NCBI GenBank assembly: GCA_018266255.1
Contig: JAFEAT010000003.1
Span: forward strand, 327,368-391,367
DNA: 64,000 nt
DNA from: Cyanobacteria bacterium SZAS-4
Lineage (GTDB): Bacteria; Cyanobacteriota; Vampirovibrionia; Obscuribacterales; Obscuribacteraceae
Reading direction: 5' to 3'
Shown here: positions 51,650-60,809 of the stretch, one piece after another
Position numbering within the stretch: the stretch's first letter is position 1
Layout: each line of letters opens with the position of its first letter
Made by a program: the position numbers and the translations under genes
Notes under the pieces: model-generated
What the model saw: only the letters and a program-made list of their open reading frames with translations
Databases searched by the model: none
What the model was told of the DNA's origin: nothing

Positions 51650-51958
51650 ATGGAAAGTCCGAACACAAGCAAATTACCTGTTGTCGAAAGAAAGGTTGAC
51701 CACCTGAACACGATTGTGACCACGCTCTGCGTCACAGTGTTCTTACCGATTCCCCTTCTCTTAGCCTTTGGTCCGAAAGCATTTCTGTGGATGGGTGTGG
51801 TTGTTTGTGTCGTCGCCGTCGTCCGGCTGATCAATAGCCCTGTACAACTAGAACGTCGCCCCGCGCCAGCCGTAGACCCAGTCACTGCTGCAGTTCGCGC
51901 GAAAAAGGCTCCTGGCGAAATCAGCGTCAACTCACCATCTAGCGGCTCACCACGTTAA
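51650..51958 (+). CDS. Small two-TM membrane protein, function unknown
   Basis: 102 residues from an ATG with GAGGA 7-8 bases upstream. Two hydrophobic segments (IVTTLCVTVFLPIPLLLAFG and FLWMGVVVCVVAVVRLI) with a basic, Pro-rich C-terminal tail (QLERRPAPAVDP). No family is recognised. Confidence 0.68.
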   Translation: MESPNTSKLPVVERKVDHLNTIVTTLCVTVFLPIPLLLAFGPKAFLWMGVVVCVVAVVRLINSPVQLERRPAPAVDPVTAAVRAKKAPGEISVNSPSSGSPR

Positions 51959-52056
51959 TTTACAGTCACGTTGCTTAACTATCGGAGCGGAAAGCTTCGA
52001 CTATTTGGCTAGATCGGAATAGACTTAGCCTTGGCTGAGCAATTCGGAGTGTTAGA

Positions 52057-53142
52057 TTGCTTCCTGTTCAATCACCACTATTGATGGCGATGCATGATCC
52101 TGTTTTGCATCGATTCATTTCCTTTTTAGCTGAGAAGAAAGCCGAGCAGGAAGCGAATCCTGGAAAGCATCTGCAGATAGAGCTTGACCGCGATTTGATC
52201 TTGAGCGTTCGCGAGTCTTTTCGCCAAAATATTTTGGATGGTGAGCGCCATCTCCATATTCTTTCGCATCTACTCTCCTCGATTGTCTTGCAAGGTGAGT
52301 TCGAGTTGCACAGTAATGTCATCGGTGTATTGCCTGGAGACGATGACGATCGCCCGTTCTTGATTCGTGAACGCATCACTCGCGAGACGTTGTTTTCTGT
52401 GATGGACATCGATCTCGGAAATCAGATGCTCGATAATTTTCGCTATAAGCGAGATATGGACTGGGTGCCGTTGCAACTTTCCGCTAACTTTATCGAATAC
52501 CTCCCCGCCGGTCGATTGGACACGGGCGTCAACCGTTTGACCAGTCGGGTGAAAGCTGAAGAAGAGCTGTGGAACAAAGTTACGGACGAACTTTTCATGA
52601 TCGATCAGCTCGTTTCGCGCGACAAACATTTGCGTCAATACAGTAAGTTTGTCAAAGACATTTTTGGTATTAAAATCGTTTGCGATGACGATGCAACTTG
52701 TCTGAAAGTGCATGAGAAGCTTCTGGCTGTAACTGTTGCAGGCAAAGACTGGGAGAAGCTCGAAGAGCTTGCCTTCGTTGCGCTTCCTGCTCACGGTCGC
52801 GCCCCGACAGATCCACTTCTGGAATTCATAGAAACAAAAAACTACCTCACTTGCGATCCGGCAGAGCGAAAGAAGACTGGTTGGCGCGCCATGAAGAGTG
52901 TCGTCAAATGGCATGACAGGCTGTTTGAAATCCAGGTGCAGCCGCTGAACAACTACTATCTAGAAATCGATCACATGGCTGGACCATCGCATCGCTCATT
53001 CAAATTGAACAGAGATTCTATGCGTGATGAAGTTGCTCGCCGAATTCCGCTGTATGGATTCTACCGAGACCTGCTAAAGATGCTGTTCATGGAGACCGAC
53101 GTGTCGTTCGAGTGCGAAAATGCATCGGTAGTGATCCGTTAG
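52057..53142 (+). CDS. Protein with a divergent RelA/SpoT-like nucleotidyltransferase domain
   Basis: 361 residues from a TTG with GGAG 7 bases upstream; ATGs at 52084 or 52090 would drop the SD. The N-terminal 150 residues are helical and unrecognised. Residues about 158-320 follow the order of the RelA/SpoT synthetase fold: RLTSRVKAEEELWNKV (compare R-x-K-x-x-x-S-I-x-x-K), DIFGIKIVCDDDATCLKVHEKL (compare D-I-x-G-x-R-I), GWRAMKSVVKWHDRLFEIQVQPLNNYYLEIDHMAGPSHRSFK (compare G-Y-x-x-x-H and EIQIRT...H.W). Key positions are conservatively changed, so activity is doubtful. This is a pattern match, not a database result. Confidence 0.6.
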   Translation: MLPVQSPLLMAMHDPVLHRFISFLAEKKAEQEANPGKHLQIELDRDLILSVRESFRQNILDGERHLHILSHLLSSIVLQGEFELHSNVIGVLPGDDDDRPFLIRERITRETLFSVMDIDLGNQMLDNFRYKRDMDWVPLQLSANFIEYLPAGRLDTGVNRLTSRVKAEEELWNKVTDELFMIDQLVSRDKHLRQYSKFVKDIFGIKIVCDDDATCLKVHEKLLAVTVAGKDWEKLEELAFVALPAHGRAPTDPLLEFIETKNYLTCDPAERKKTGWRAMKSVVKWHDRLFEIQVQPLNNYYLEIDHMAGPSHRSFKLNRDSMRDEVARRIPLYGFYRDLLKMLFMETDVSFECENASVVIR

Positions 53143-53292
53143 TGCACCGCCAATCTGGTGTCGCATACGGTGTATCTTGTGCTTAGATTTTGGCACGGGT
53201 AAACCCAGATTATAAGAATATTGTTGAGCCGCGGGCTTTCGCTGTGCGGCGATAGTATGCTGACGTTCTGCATTGATCCCAAGGAGTTTCAC

Positions 53293-53577
53293 ATGGTTAC
53301 CGCTTCTGCGACGAAGGAAAAAGGTCTTTTCCAGGTTACGAAAAAATCTTACGACACTTGGTCTTGCTCGCCAGTAGTTTATGGATCCGTCGTCAGATTC
53401 AAAGCTATGGAGTTGAGCACCGCCGATTTGAACGGGCTGTTCCGAGTGTTCAACCTTCCATTGCCTGAGACCGATACTGTTGACGGAAGTTTCATCGTCG
53501 AGTTCGTTGACGATATGCCACTGGAAAGATTGTCGCGCTTTGGCTTTCCTTCTTCAGAAGTCAGCTACGCAGTTTAG
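53293..53577 (+). CDS. Small hypothetical protein
   Basis: 94 residues from an ATG with AAGGAG 6 bases upstream; the longer in-frame reading from 53221 has no initiation signal. It contains KKSYDTWSCSPVVYGSVVRF and a C-terminal VDGSFIVEFVDDMPLERLSRFG, consistent with a small alpha/beta domain. No signal peptide or TM segment. No family is recognised. It faces the next gene with 4 bp between stop codons. Confidence 0.7.
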   Translation: MVTASATKEKGLFQVTKKSYDTWSCSPVVYGSVVRFKAMELSTADLNGLFRVFNLPLPETDTVDGSFIVEFVDDMPLERLSRFGFPSSEVSYAV

Positions 53578-53581
53578 TTTT

Positions 53582-54019
53582 TTAGTGCTTCGAGTCTTCG
53601 AAGCGCAGCTTGTTGATTCTGTTTTGCAGACCTGAGATCGTGCCTGACCAGCGGTTCAACATCAATTTAGTGATGGGAGCGTGCGGTTTGGCAGGTGACA
53701 GTGCTAGGCTGCCTTCGAATTTTTCGATTGCCGCTACTTCTTCAGGTTTAGTCAAGGCGCCGAGAATTTCGTCACGGCCGAATTCAGGTGACAGAAGGAA
53801 TTGATGCAGTTTTTCGAACGCCGGGCGACCGTCGTCTGGTGATAGGGCGCAGTGCAAAACGAGCGCTGATAGCAAAGTGCGCTCCCACTTGTGCCAGAGC
53901 TTGTCGTGCTGCACAGGCGGCATCGTATGACCCATGATCTTGTCAGAAACCTGTTCGGCTAATTCATAAGTAGTGGCACCACTTATTTCGGCTTCAATTT
54001 CTTCTTTTATCGCGCTCAT
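53582..54019 (-). CDS. Hypothetical cytoplasmic protein
   Basis: 145 residues, helical, no signal peptide. Features: an acidic N-terminus (IKEEIEAEISGATTYELAEQVSDKIMGH), a WHKWERTLLSALVLHCALSPDDGRPAFEKLHQFLL core, and a basic C-terminus. I recognise no family. The region upstream contains GGTGAAAC before the ATG. Confidence 0.65.
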   Translation of the reverse strand: MSAIKEEIEAEISGATTYELAEQVSDKIMGHTMPPVQHDKLWHKWERTLLSALVLHCALSPDDGRPAFEKLHQFLLSPEFGRDEILGALTKPEEVAAIEKFEGSLALSPAKPHAPITKLMLNRWSGTISGLQNRINKLRFEDSKH

Positions 54020-54314
54020 GTTTCACCAGTAGCTACTGCGCAATATTATCTCATGTGCGACAGCCTTGTTCGGACTGCAACCTCTGTGTTGCCGCGCCAG
54101 CGGCACCCACCGTCCTTTTGCGCCTTTAGAACTAGTGAATACCCGCATTGACTTGACCTGCCCGGCGGGCTAAAGTCAAGTAGTAGCCTCTTTTGACGGC
54201 TTCGCCAACCAAAATTACTACCTGGAACATCAACTATTAGTGAGTGTCTTCGCTCACGCGTTTTATCGCGGAGTTCTGGCTTGCTTCTTGTCCTATTTAC
54301 TGTGAGGAAATGAA
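54020..54314. other. Intergenic region of 295 bp with structured leader upstream of the VIT/VWA gene
   Basis: It holds the two-tier hairpin listed separately, a second hairpin (GTGAG/CTCAC, about 54240-54257), and an SD (GAGGAA) before the ATG at 54315. TTGACT (54148-54153) and TAAAGT (54171-54176), 17 bases apart, could form a promoter that overlaps the inverted repeat. No gene seen. Confidence 0.5.
54151..54181 (+). promoter_or_regulatory. Two-tier inverted repeat with GGC loop
   Basis: Outer stem ACTTGAC/GTCAAGT (7 bp) and inner stem GCCC/GGGC with a GGC triloop, separated by 2- and 4-base bulges. It lies about 135 bases before the VIT/VWA start codon. There is no following T-tract, so a regulatory hairpin or operator is favoured. 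Confidence 0.45.
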
Positions 54315-57300
54315 ATGATCATCGAAAACGAGTCTGATACTTCGCCAGACAATTTGGCGAAGTTGAGAGCTGAGGCTCTTCGCAGACAAAAAAATGGAGC
54401 GAATGAAGAGAGCAGCTGGCGTAGTTCTTTCGACCAGACTGAGCATCCTAATGTCGATGGAAGTCTACAAATGAGTCGCTTCCTCGCAATCGCGGCCCTG
54501 GTCATTATTGCGATAGCGGTCGTCTATCCTGCTGCATTCTCAATATTGTTTGCCGGGTGGGGAATTTTGCTTCTCTACACTTTACACATGATTGTTCAAG
54601 ATAAGCAGAAACGCGCTGTCATTGACAATTCAATTATCGGAAATCATCTGCCGCTGCCCAAAGCCACGTCTTTGTGGAGCGTTGCAATTCCACTTGCGAT
54701 GATAGCTTCCCTCTATGTGATTTTGCCTATGAACGCTGTGACGGAAGGCTCAATCAGTCGCTGGATGTTTCTCAGTGTACTGGCGTCTGCTTGCTGCGTA
54801 ATAGTGTCATTTGCTCTCAACACTAAAATAAAGCAGCCTAAGCTTTTGGGTTTTCTAAACGGAATTACTTTCGGAACGGCTCTCTCAGCCCTGGTTCTGT
54901 TCACTTCATTGATGGCGCTCTCGTCTCATGCGATTGATTTCGCCATTCTCGTTCCGGTGATTGGATTACTGCTTTTCTACTCAAGTGGACTGTTGAAAAA
55001 GTTGCTCTTAAGTGTCGACCGCAAAGTTTCCATGCCAGTATTTTTCACGGCATGTATCGGCGCTCTTGCTTCTTTTGCTTTCGGAATCGCACCAGAGTTG
55101 CGGGGATTGGCTGTTTCGCTGGGCGAGAAGTTGGCTGTTTCAGCTGATGCGACAAGTGCTGATTTCGGCTACAGAATTTTGCAGGATCTAGATGCAACAC
55201 CGGAGTTGGAGATCGCATCTGACGCAAACCAAGGTCGCCGTCCACTGTCTGTCGCTGCATCTTTTCTGCCGATTGGTTACGCCGATGCTGAAAAAATGTA
55301 CTTCTTTGTCTCCGGAAAAGCTCACAGCGTAGCCGACAAGACGATCGATAACTTCCAAAACGTCAAAAAGGCGAATCCTGATGAGAAGGTTGTTGGATTG
55401 ACTTTGGCTGACTCTAAAATCAGCGGACACGTTGATGCGAACGCTCTTACGTCAGTGACTTATTGGACGATGGTATTCGGAAACAATTCTGGTGCGCCAC
55501 AAGAGGCGCAAGCTAAAATTGCTTTGCCTCCAAATGCTGCAATCTCGCGTGTCACGCTTTGGGTGAACGGAAAGCCTCAAGAGGCTGCTTTCAACTCCAC
55601 CTGGCGCGTCGAGCAGGCCTATCAGTGGATTACTGAAAGACACCGCGATCCTCTCCTGATCACTGAAACCGCCAATGGTATCGTCAATTTGCAGGCCTAT
55701 CCTGTGCCAAAATTCGGCGAGATGAAAGTTCGCATCGGCATTACATCGGGTTTGGATGCTAAGTCGAAACGTGACTTCAGTTTTGTTGCACCACGCATTC
55801 TTTCTTCCAATTTCGGACTTGATGATGCAAAAACCTTCGTCAAATTAGAGAGCAACGCTCCGATTAGTTCCAACGCTGAAGACGGAAATCAAATCACAAG
55901 AAGTGGCAAATTGATTTACACCGGGCAGATACTGCCCGGTGGCGTTAGAAACTACCAGTTTGTTGCTCATCGAGCCACAGATTTTGCTGGCTATTCTGCT
56001 CGAGCAACTCACTCGAAAGAAGACATGATTATTTCGGAAAAGCTCGTTAAGTCGTCGGACGATGTAAGCAAACTGGCCATCGTTATAGACGGTTCAAAGG
56101 CTGTCAAAGCTAGTCGTGATGAGATAAAAAGGGCATTGGCCAGCATTCCGAAAGGTACCAATGCAAAGGTGTTCATTGCCGACCACCGCGACGATGTCGA
56201 AGCACTTTCGACCGCCGAAGCAATTAACCGTCTCGATGCACTCGATTACAGTGGTGGCGTCGATGACACCAAGTCATTGATCGCTGCTCGTAAACATGTC
56301 GGTCGCAACTCTCATGCCGCAATCGTTTGGATACATGGACCGCAACCGATTGTATTCCCTCAGGACAAATCGCTACTCAGACAGCTGATGATGAGCGGAG
56401 AGCATCGATTGAAAATCTATGATTTCCAATTAGACGCAGACCAAGGCAATCAAGTCAGAAGCTATTTAGCTAAACTGGATCAAAGTGCCAGTCCCGATTT
56501 CCGCACCATCGAACAGGGTGGGTCGGTTGAACAAGATCTGACAAATTTCTTCAAAAGCTCAAGTGCCAATAGTGCCGAATACGCAGTTGTTAGAGAAAAA
56601 GTAACGAACAAGCATTTGCCTTCGACAAGCTATGATTTCCCTATCGCCAGCCGCCTGTCTACAGTGTGGGCTGCAAACGAGGCGCGCCGCTGTGCAGAGC
56701 TGGGTCAAATGGATACCGCCGTTCTTCTTGGCACAGCTTATCGTGTTGTAACACCTGCTACGGGCGCTGTGGTAATGGAGCTGCAGAGCGATTATGAATA
56801 TCAAAACCTGCATAGAAATTTCTACAGCGTGGTCAGTGCCAAAGCACACGCCTCAGCTGAAACAGGCGATGGCTCCGCTGATCCTAATTTCATTCTTGCT
56901 TGGGGTAACGAAGATAAATCGCAGCAGCCAATGCCATCTGCTGCACCATCACCAGTGCGCTCAAGACGTGCGGTGAACAGTGAAGCATCTCGAGAGTCGC
57001 GCATGGTTCCTCCGCCTCCTCCAACGGTGCCTGTGGCCGAAGCCGCAAAAGCAGACTTCAGCAATCCATATGCAAGCGATGCTTCCAGCAGTGGTGCTTC
57101 CAATAAAGCTGCTTCCACCAGTATTGGTGTTGTTAATAGCGATGCTTTCGCTGCTAGTGATGACGCTCGGTCGGCTGAATCTCAGGTTCTACCTTCACTG
57201 CAAGGTGCAACCAACGGATCTATCGGACCACAAGGAAACGACGCGACAGTTATCACCGGTGTGAACACCGCTGGCACTGTCAGAGTTAATAATGTAGCAA

Positions 57301-57521
57301 ACTTAGAGATGTTTATTAATCTCGTCGTGCTTGGCTTGCAGGGTTTGAGCATTGTGTACGCCGGTCTGTGTCTCGTCCAGGGATTCTTCCTGCCAAACAC
57401 TCGCTCGACTGCAACTAGAAAACTGTTGCTCGGTTCTGCATTACTGTTGATTGCATTCTGTATACCGGAGCTGGTCAATTATCTGATCATTCCGAACCGG
57501 AATGCCAACCTCTTCTCGTAA
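54315..57521 (+). CDS. Large polytopic membrane protein with VIT domain and VWA-like domain
   Basis: 1068 residues from an ATG with GAGGAA upstream. A basic/acidic N-terminus is followed by about seven TM segments (54-270). Residues about 375-480 match the VIT domain: TYWTMVFGNNSGAPQEAQAKIALPPNAAISRVTLWVNGK, QAYQWITERHRDPLLITETANGIVNLQAYPVPKFGEMKVRI. Residues about 585-750 look like a VWA domain with an incomplete MIDAS (IVIDGSKAV). A disordered Ser/Ala/Pro region (870-970) and two C-terminal TM segments (about 1001-1025, 1036-1058) complete it. The layout recalls VIT proteins linked to exosortase-type sorting systems, but no exosortase or sorting signal is seen here. Confidence 0.8.
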   Translation: MIIENESDTSPDNLAKLRAEALRRQKNGANEESSWRSSFDQTEHPNVDGSLQMSRFLAIAALVIIAIAVVYPAAFSILFAGWGILLLYTLHMIVQDKQKRAVIDNSIIGNHLPLPKATSLWSVAIPLAMIASLYVILPMNAVTEGSISRWMFLSVLASACCVIVSFALNTKIKQPKLLGFLNGITFGTALSALVLFTSLMALSSHAIDFAILVPVIGLLLFYSSGLLKKLLLSVDRKVSMPVFFTACIGALASFAFGIAPELRGLAVSLGEKLAVSADATSADFGYRILQDLDATPELEIASDANQGRRPLSVAASFLPIGYADAEKMYFFVSGKAHSVADKTIDNFQNVKKANPDEKVVGLTLADSKISGHVDANALTSVTYWTMVFGNNSGAPQEAQAKIALPPNAAISRVTLWVNGKPQEAAFNSTWRVEQAYQWITERHRDPLLITETANGIVNLQAYPVPKFGEMKVRIGITSGLDAKSKRDFSFVAPRILSSNFGLDDAKTFVKLESNAPISSNAEDGNQITRSGKLIYTGQILPGGVRNYQFVAHRATDFAGYSARATHSKEDMIISEKLVKSSDDVSKLAIVIDGSKAVKASRDEIKRALASIPKGTNAKVFIADHRDDVEALSTAEAINRLDALDYSGGVDDTKSLIAARKHVGRNSHAAIVWIHGPQPIVFPQDKSLLRQLMMSGEHRLKIYDFQLDADQGNQVRSYLAKLDQSASPDFRTIEQGGSVEQDLTNFFKSSSANSAEYAVVREKVTNKHLPSTSYDFPIASRLSTVWAANEARRCAELGQMDTAVLLGTAYRVVTPATGAVVMELQSDYEYQNLHRNFYSVVSAKAHASAETGDGSADPNFILAWGNEDKSQQPMPSAAPSPVRSRRAVNSEASRESRMVPPPPPTVPVAEAAKADFSNPYASDASSSGASNKAASTSIGVVNSDAFAASDDARSAESQVLPSLQGATNGSIGPQGNDATVITGVNTAGTVRVNNVANLEMFINLVVLGLQGLSIVYAGLCLVQGFFLPNTRSTATRKLLLGSALLLIAFCIPELVNYLIIPNRNANLFS

Positions 57522-57587
57522 CAGACTGGGCAAAGATCGAGGGAAGCACCAGAGAACGATGAAACGACCATGGATTCAGGTAGTGAG

Positions 57588-57613
57588 CGCGGAGGCGAGA
57601 GCCTTCGCGTTTT
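57588..57613 (+). terminator. Intrinsic terminator of the VIT/VWA gene
   Basis: A 9-bp stem (CGCGGAGGC/GCCTTCGCG, with one G-T pair), a GAGA tetraloop and a TTTT run, 67 bp after the VIT/VWA stop codon. This is a good rho-independent terminator. Confidence 0.7.
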
Positions 57614-57650
57614 CACTTTAATGCCCATTTCCACTTAATGCCTCTTCACC

Positions 57651-58550
57651 TTAACGCTCGTGCATCATCTCCAGCACTTTATTTGTTGCCGCCGCCCCTA
57701 GTACTACCGCGCTCGTTAGCCAGAACCAGAGTAGAAGCACCATAACCCCGCCGAGCGAGCCGTATACTCGGTCGTAAGCACCGAAGTTTTGCACGTACAC
57801 TCTAAATCCGAGCGAAATAGTCATGAAGATAATCGCTCCGAAAAAGCTTCCAGGGGTAATCCAAAAGATGCGTTGCTTCGATGGTGGACCGATTTGAAAC
57901 GTGAGGGCAAAACTAACAAGAGAGATCAAAAACGCTGCCACCATGTGCACAACCGACAACGAAAATGATGCGAAGCCAACAAGTCCTAGTTGCGCGATAA
58001 CCTGAGGCCAGGCAACGATTGACGCGAGGCATCCCAAAACAAAAACTGATTGGATCAAAGTCATAACCATGGAAATTAGTCGGCGCTTCCAGTAACTTCG
58101 TTTTTCTTTCACTCCGTAAATGCGATTAAGTGCGTCCATCACAGACATGAACAATGACGACGCGACCCACAGCGACAAGATGGAGCCGATGGACAAAACC
58201 GTGACGGGATGCGCCACACGCATGCGTTCAATCTGTGCTTGCACTACGTCATACGCATCTTCCGGAAACATAGTGCTCAAGCTGTGCTGCAACTCATTGA
58301 TAGTCTGCACTTCAACCCACCGAAGTTCAGGGGGCAAAAATGAGGAGATGTAATAGAGCTGAACCGACACTGCCAACAAGACTGCGATGAGAGGCACGAA
58401 TGCCAGCATCGCGTAAAAAGCGATTGCCGCGCAACGCGTCAAAATTTCATGCTCTTCGAACTCACGATAAACGGCTCTACCAATCGTTAATAAGCCGCTA
58501 CGTCTAAAGCCTAGAGTGCTGGCCAGACGGGTTGGCAAAGGAGATCGCAT
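57651..58550 (-). CDS. YihY/BrkB-family membrane protein
   Basis: 299 residues, about six TM segments. The family pattern is visible: ILTRCAAIAFYAMLAFVPLIAVLLAVS near the N-terminus, WVASSLFMSVMDALNRIYGVKEKRSYWKRRLISM, and YDRVYGSLGGVMVLLLWFWLTSAVVLGAAATN at the C-terminus. The family was once mislabelled RNase BN; its function remains uncertain, with lipid or solute transport suggested for some members. It lies 9 bp downstream of the alpha/beta hydrolase gene on the same strand. Confidence 0.93.
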   Translation of the reverse strand: MRSPLPTRLASTLGFRRSGLLTIGRAVYREFEEHEILTRCAAIAFYAMLAFVPLIAVLLAVSVQLYYISSFLPPELRWVEVQTINELQHSLSTMFPEDAYDVVQAQIERMRVAHPVTVLSIGSILSLWVASSLFMSVMDALNRIYGVKEKRSYWKRRLISMVMTLIQSVFVLGCLASIVAWPQVIAQLGLVGFASFSLSVVHMVAAFLISLVSFALTFQIGPPSKQRIFWITPGSFFGAIIFMTISLGFRVYVQNFGAYDRVYGSLGGVMVLLLWFWLTSAVVLGAAATNKVLEMMHER

Positions 58551-58559
58551 CGCACCGAC

Positions 58560-59522
58560 TTAGAGTTTCGAAAGATTCGATAGTTCCAACGCTGGTGCCT
58601 GGCGCTTATCCAGCCACGTGTCGATGACCTGGGCAACTGTTGTATCGACTTTCTGGTGTTCGATCATGAGGTGACCGTGCTCAGGCAACACGTTCAGGGT
58701 CTTATCCTTGGTCTTGAGGCGTGCCACCATCTTCGGCAAGGCGCTTGCTTTAACAACCTGATCTTCTTTTCCAGCCATAATTAGCATCGGCATCGTATCT
58801 GGTATCGCTTCCAGCTGTTCGATGGCCAGCTTGTTTGTTTTCTGTGCTTTGATCAATTCGACAGGGCTCATCGCTCTGCAAATTTTTTGGTCCGCCATGC
58901 AAGACGCTGTCAGTGTCTTATTGTTTGATAGATACGGCTCGATATAAGATTCTAAGTTTAACGGTTTGTTAGGATGCGCCAGACCCTTCCAGAAGTCGAC
59001 CGCCCACTTAGGAGATGGATGGACGCATGTTTTCACACATGGCGCGCTTACGATCGTGGACTGCACCAGTTCTGGGTGCTCGGCAGCAACCAGCAATGCG
59101 AGGTTCGCCCCGAGGCTTTCGCCAAGAAAAATTGCTTTTTCGCCGTTGCGACTGTTTAAAAAGGTGAGAAGTTTAACTACGTCTTCAGTGCTCTGGGTGA
59201 AGTGAATTTTGTCATCGCCACCGAACTTCTGATACTCATCTTTCCAGCGTCCGAAACCGCGCATGTCGGCGGCATACACGCGATAGCCGCGCTCTGCCAA
59301 ATGCTTTGCGAAATCGTCGTAAGCAGCTGCGTAGAAGGTGAGACCATGAATAGCGACAACCGTTCCCTTAGTTGGAACCGATGGATCGCTCCACTCATAA
59401 ATTGGTAAATTGAGTTTCTCTGCCGCTTCGTTATCGATGTTGCAGACAGGAGTGGCTAGAGCGGGTGAAATCGCCGCTGTGAAGGTTGCCAATAAGTAGC
59501 CTAGCTTTCTTAGAAAGCGCAT
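58560..59522 (-). CDS. Secreted alpha/beta hydrolase, monoacylglycerol-lipase-like
   Basis: 320 residues from an ATG with AAGGAGAGG upstream. A signal peptide (ending SPALA) precedes an alpha/beta hydrolase fold: VVAIHGLTFYAAAYDDFAKHLAERGYRVYAADMRGFGRW, nucleophile elbow GESLGAN (Ser), acid region MLIMAGKEDQVV (Asp) and HGHLMIEHQ (His). The HGL oxyanion region and GRG-like MRGFG loop match the monoglyceride lipase/PldB group. It is likely periplasmic and acts on lipids. The first gene of a two-gene operon with yihY. Confidence 0.92.
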   Translation of the reverse strand: MRFLRKLGYLLATFTAAISPALATPVCNIDNEAAEKLNLPIYEWSDPSVPTKGTVVAIHGLTFYAAAYDDFAKHLAERGYRVYAADMRGFGRWKDEYQKFGGDDKIHFTQSTEDVVKLLTFLNSRNGEKAIFLGESLGANLALLVAAEHPELVQSTIVSAPCVKTCVHPSPKWAVDFWKGLAHPNKPLNLESYIEPYLSNNKTLTASCMADQKICRAMSPVELIKAQKTNKLAIEQLEAIPDTMPMLIMAGKEDQVVKASALPKMVARLKTKDKTLNVLPEHGHLMIEHQKVDTTVAQVIDTWLDKRQAPALELSNLSKL

Positions 59523-59735
59523 ACGGGATTTCCCTCTCCTTGATCTAATGTCACAACCCCAAAACGCTGGTGGATGGACTCTGCGATCAATGTTTCACCA
59601 GATGACTTAGAGTCAACTCAGAAGGTTCCTATTGATCACTTTGCAGAGTGTAGTTTAAAGTCCTACGTGTCGCTGCTCATTAGTAATATGCCAACAAGCA
59701 GCAATAAATAATCGCTCATACAAACAAGGTCCCAC

Positions 59736-60809
59736 GTGTCAGTCCCATCATCACCCCGAGTTTTTGTAACTGGTGCAACGGGTTTAGTGGGCGCCTATCT
59801 GATTGAACAGCTTCTCTTGACAGGCTCTGACGTGGTTGGATTAGTTCGTCCTTCCAGTCAAATAAGCCGCTTATCGGAGTTGCAGGCTAAGTTTTCTAAT
59901 TTACAAATAATCACCGCCGAGCTAAATGAGCAACAAAAACTAACAGAAGCGATGGCTGGCTCAGTGGTTGTCATACACACGGCTGCCTCGATTGCGCCGA
60001 TGGCGACTCTTGAGGAATTGAGTGTCGTTAACGTTGAAGGCACAAGATCAGTTGCACAAGCTGCCATCACCGCTGGTGTGAAACAGATGATTCATATCAG
60101 CAGTTTATCGGTCATTATGGGTGCAACCCACATATATGATGCGTCCGAGAACGTTCCGTACATGCAGTCTCGCGAGGCTTATGCCAACTCTAAAATTGCA
60201 GCTGAGCAACTTGTTCTTTCCAGCGAAATTTCAGATCGAATCCAGGTAACCGTTTTGAGACCAGGTTTCATTTATGGACCCAACGAACGCGCCTGGATGC
60301 CACGAGTTATAGGCATGCTAAAAGGTCGTCGGGCCATGCTTGTGGGCAATGGCGACAAAGACACGAACGTCATTTATGTCGGCAATTTATGCAAAGCAAT
60401 CGTATCTGCGATTTTGCGTGAACAGGCTTTTGGACAAGTCTACAATCTCACCGATGGACAGAAAATTTCTAAACGCAAGTTGTTCGACACCATCGCAGAC
60501 GAGCTTGGGCTGCCGAGAGTAGCGATTTATATTCCTGAATGGTTGGCCCATGTTTTCGTCGACACTGCTTGCATAATCGCGCCGATTTCTCCAGCTCCAT
60601 TGAAGAACGTTTTGTGCCAATACTCGAGACCTGCACTGCGACTGGCTGGATACAATCAAGGATTCAACATCAGCAAGGCCGAACGCGAATTGAACTACGT
60701 CGATCGCATTCCATTCGAAGAAGGAATGGCGAGAACTTGCGCATCGTGGAATTTGGAGCGCGCTCCGCGTGTGTCCAAGATGAAAAACAGAATCATCGCT
60801 GAGACATAA
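59736..60809 (+). CDS. Extended SDR: NAD-dependent epimerase/dehydratase or 3-beta-HSD-like
   Basis: 357 residues from a GTG with AAGGT upstream. The Rossmann motif is GATGLVGAYL; the catalytic Ser lies near SSLSV and the catalytic pair in EAYANSKIAAEQL (Y-x-x-x-K: YANSK). The RPGFIYGP motif is typical of extended SDRs. The C-terminal part has hydrophobic segments (WLAHVFVDTACIIAPISPAPL), as in sterol-dehydrogenase-like or hopanoid/lipid-modifying SDRs. The substrate is unknown. Confidence 0.9.
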   Translation: MSVPSSPRVFVTGATGLVGAYLIEQLLLTGSDVVGLVRPSSQISRLSELQAKFSNLQIITAELNEQQKLTEAMAGSVVVIHTAASIAPMATLEELSVVNVEGTRSVAQAAITAGVKQMIHISSLSVIMGATHIYDASENVPYMQSREAYANSKIAAEQLVLSSEISDRIQVTVLRPGFIYGPNERAWMPRVIGMLKGRRAMLVGNGDKDTNVIYVGNLCKAIVSAILREQAFGQVYNLTDGQKISKRKLFDTIADELGLPRVAIYIPEWLAHVFVDTACIIAPISPAPLKNVLCQYSRPALRLAGYNQGFNISKAERELNYVDRIPFEEGMARTCASWNLERAPRVSKMKNRIIAET

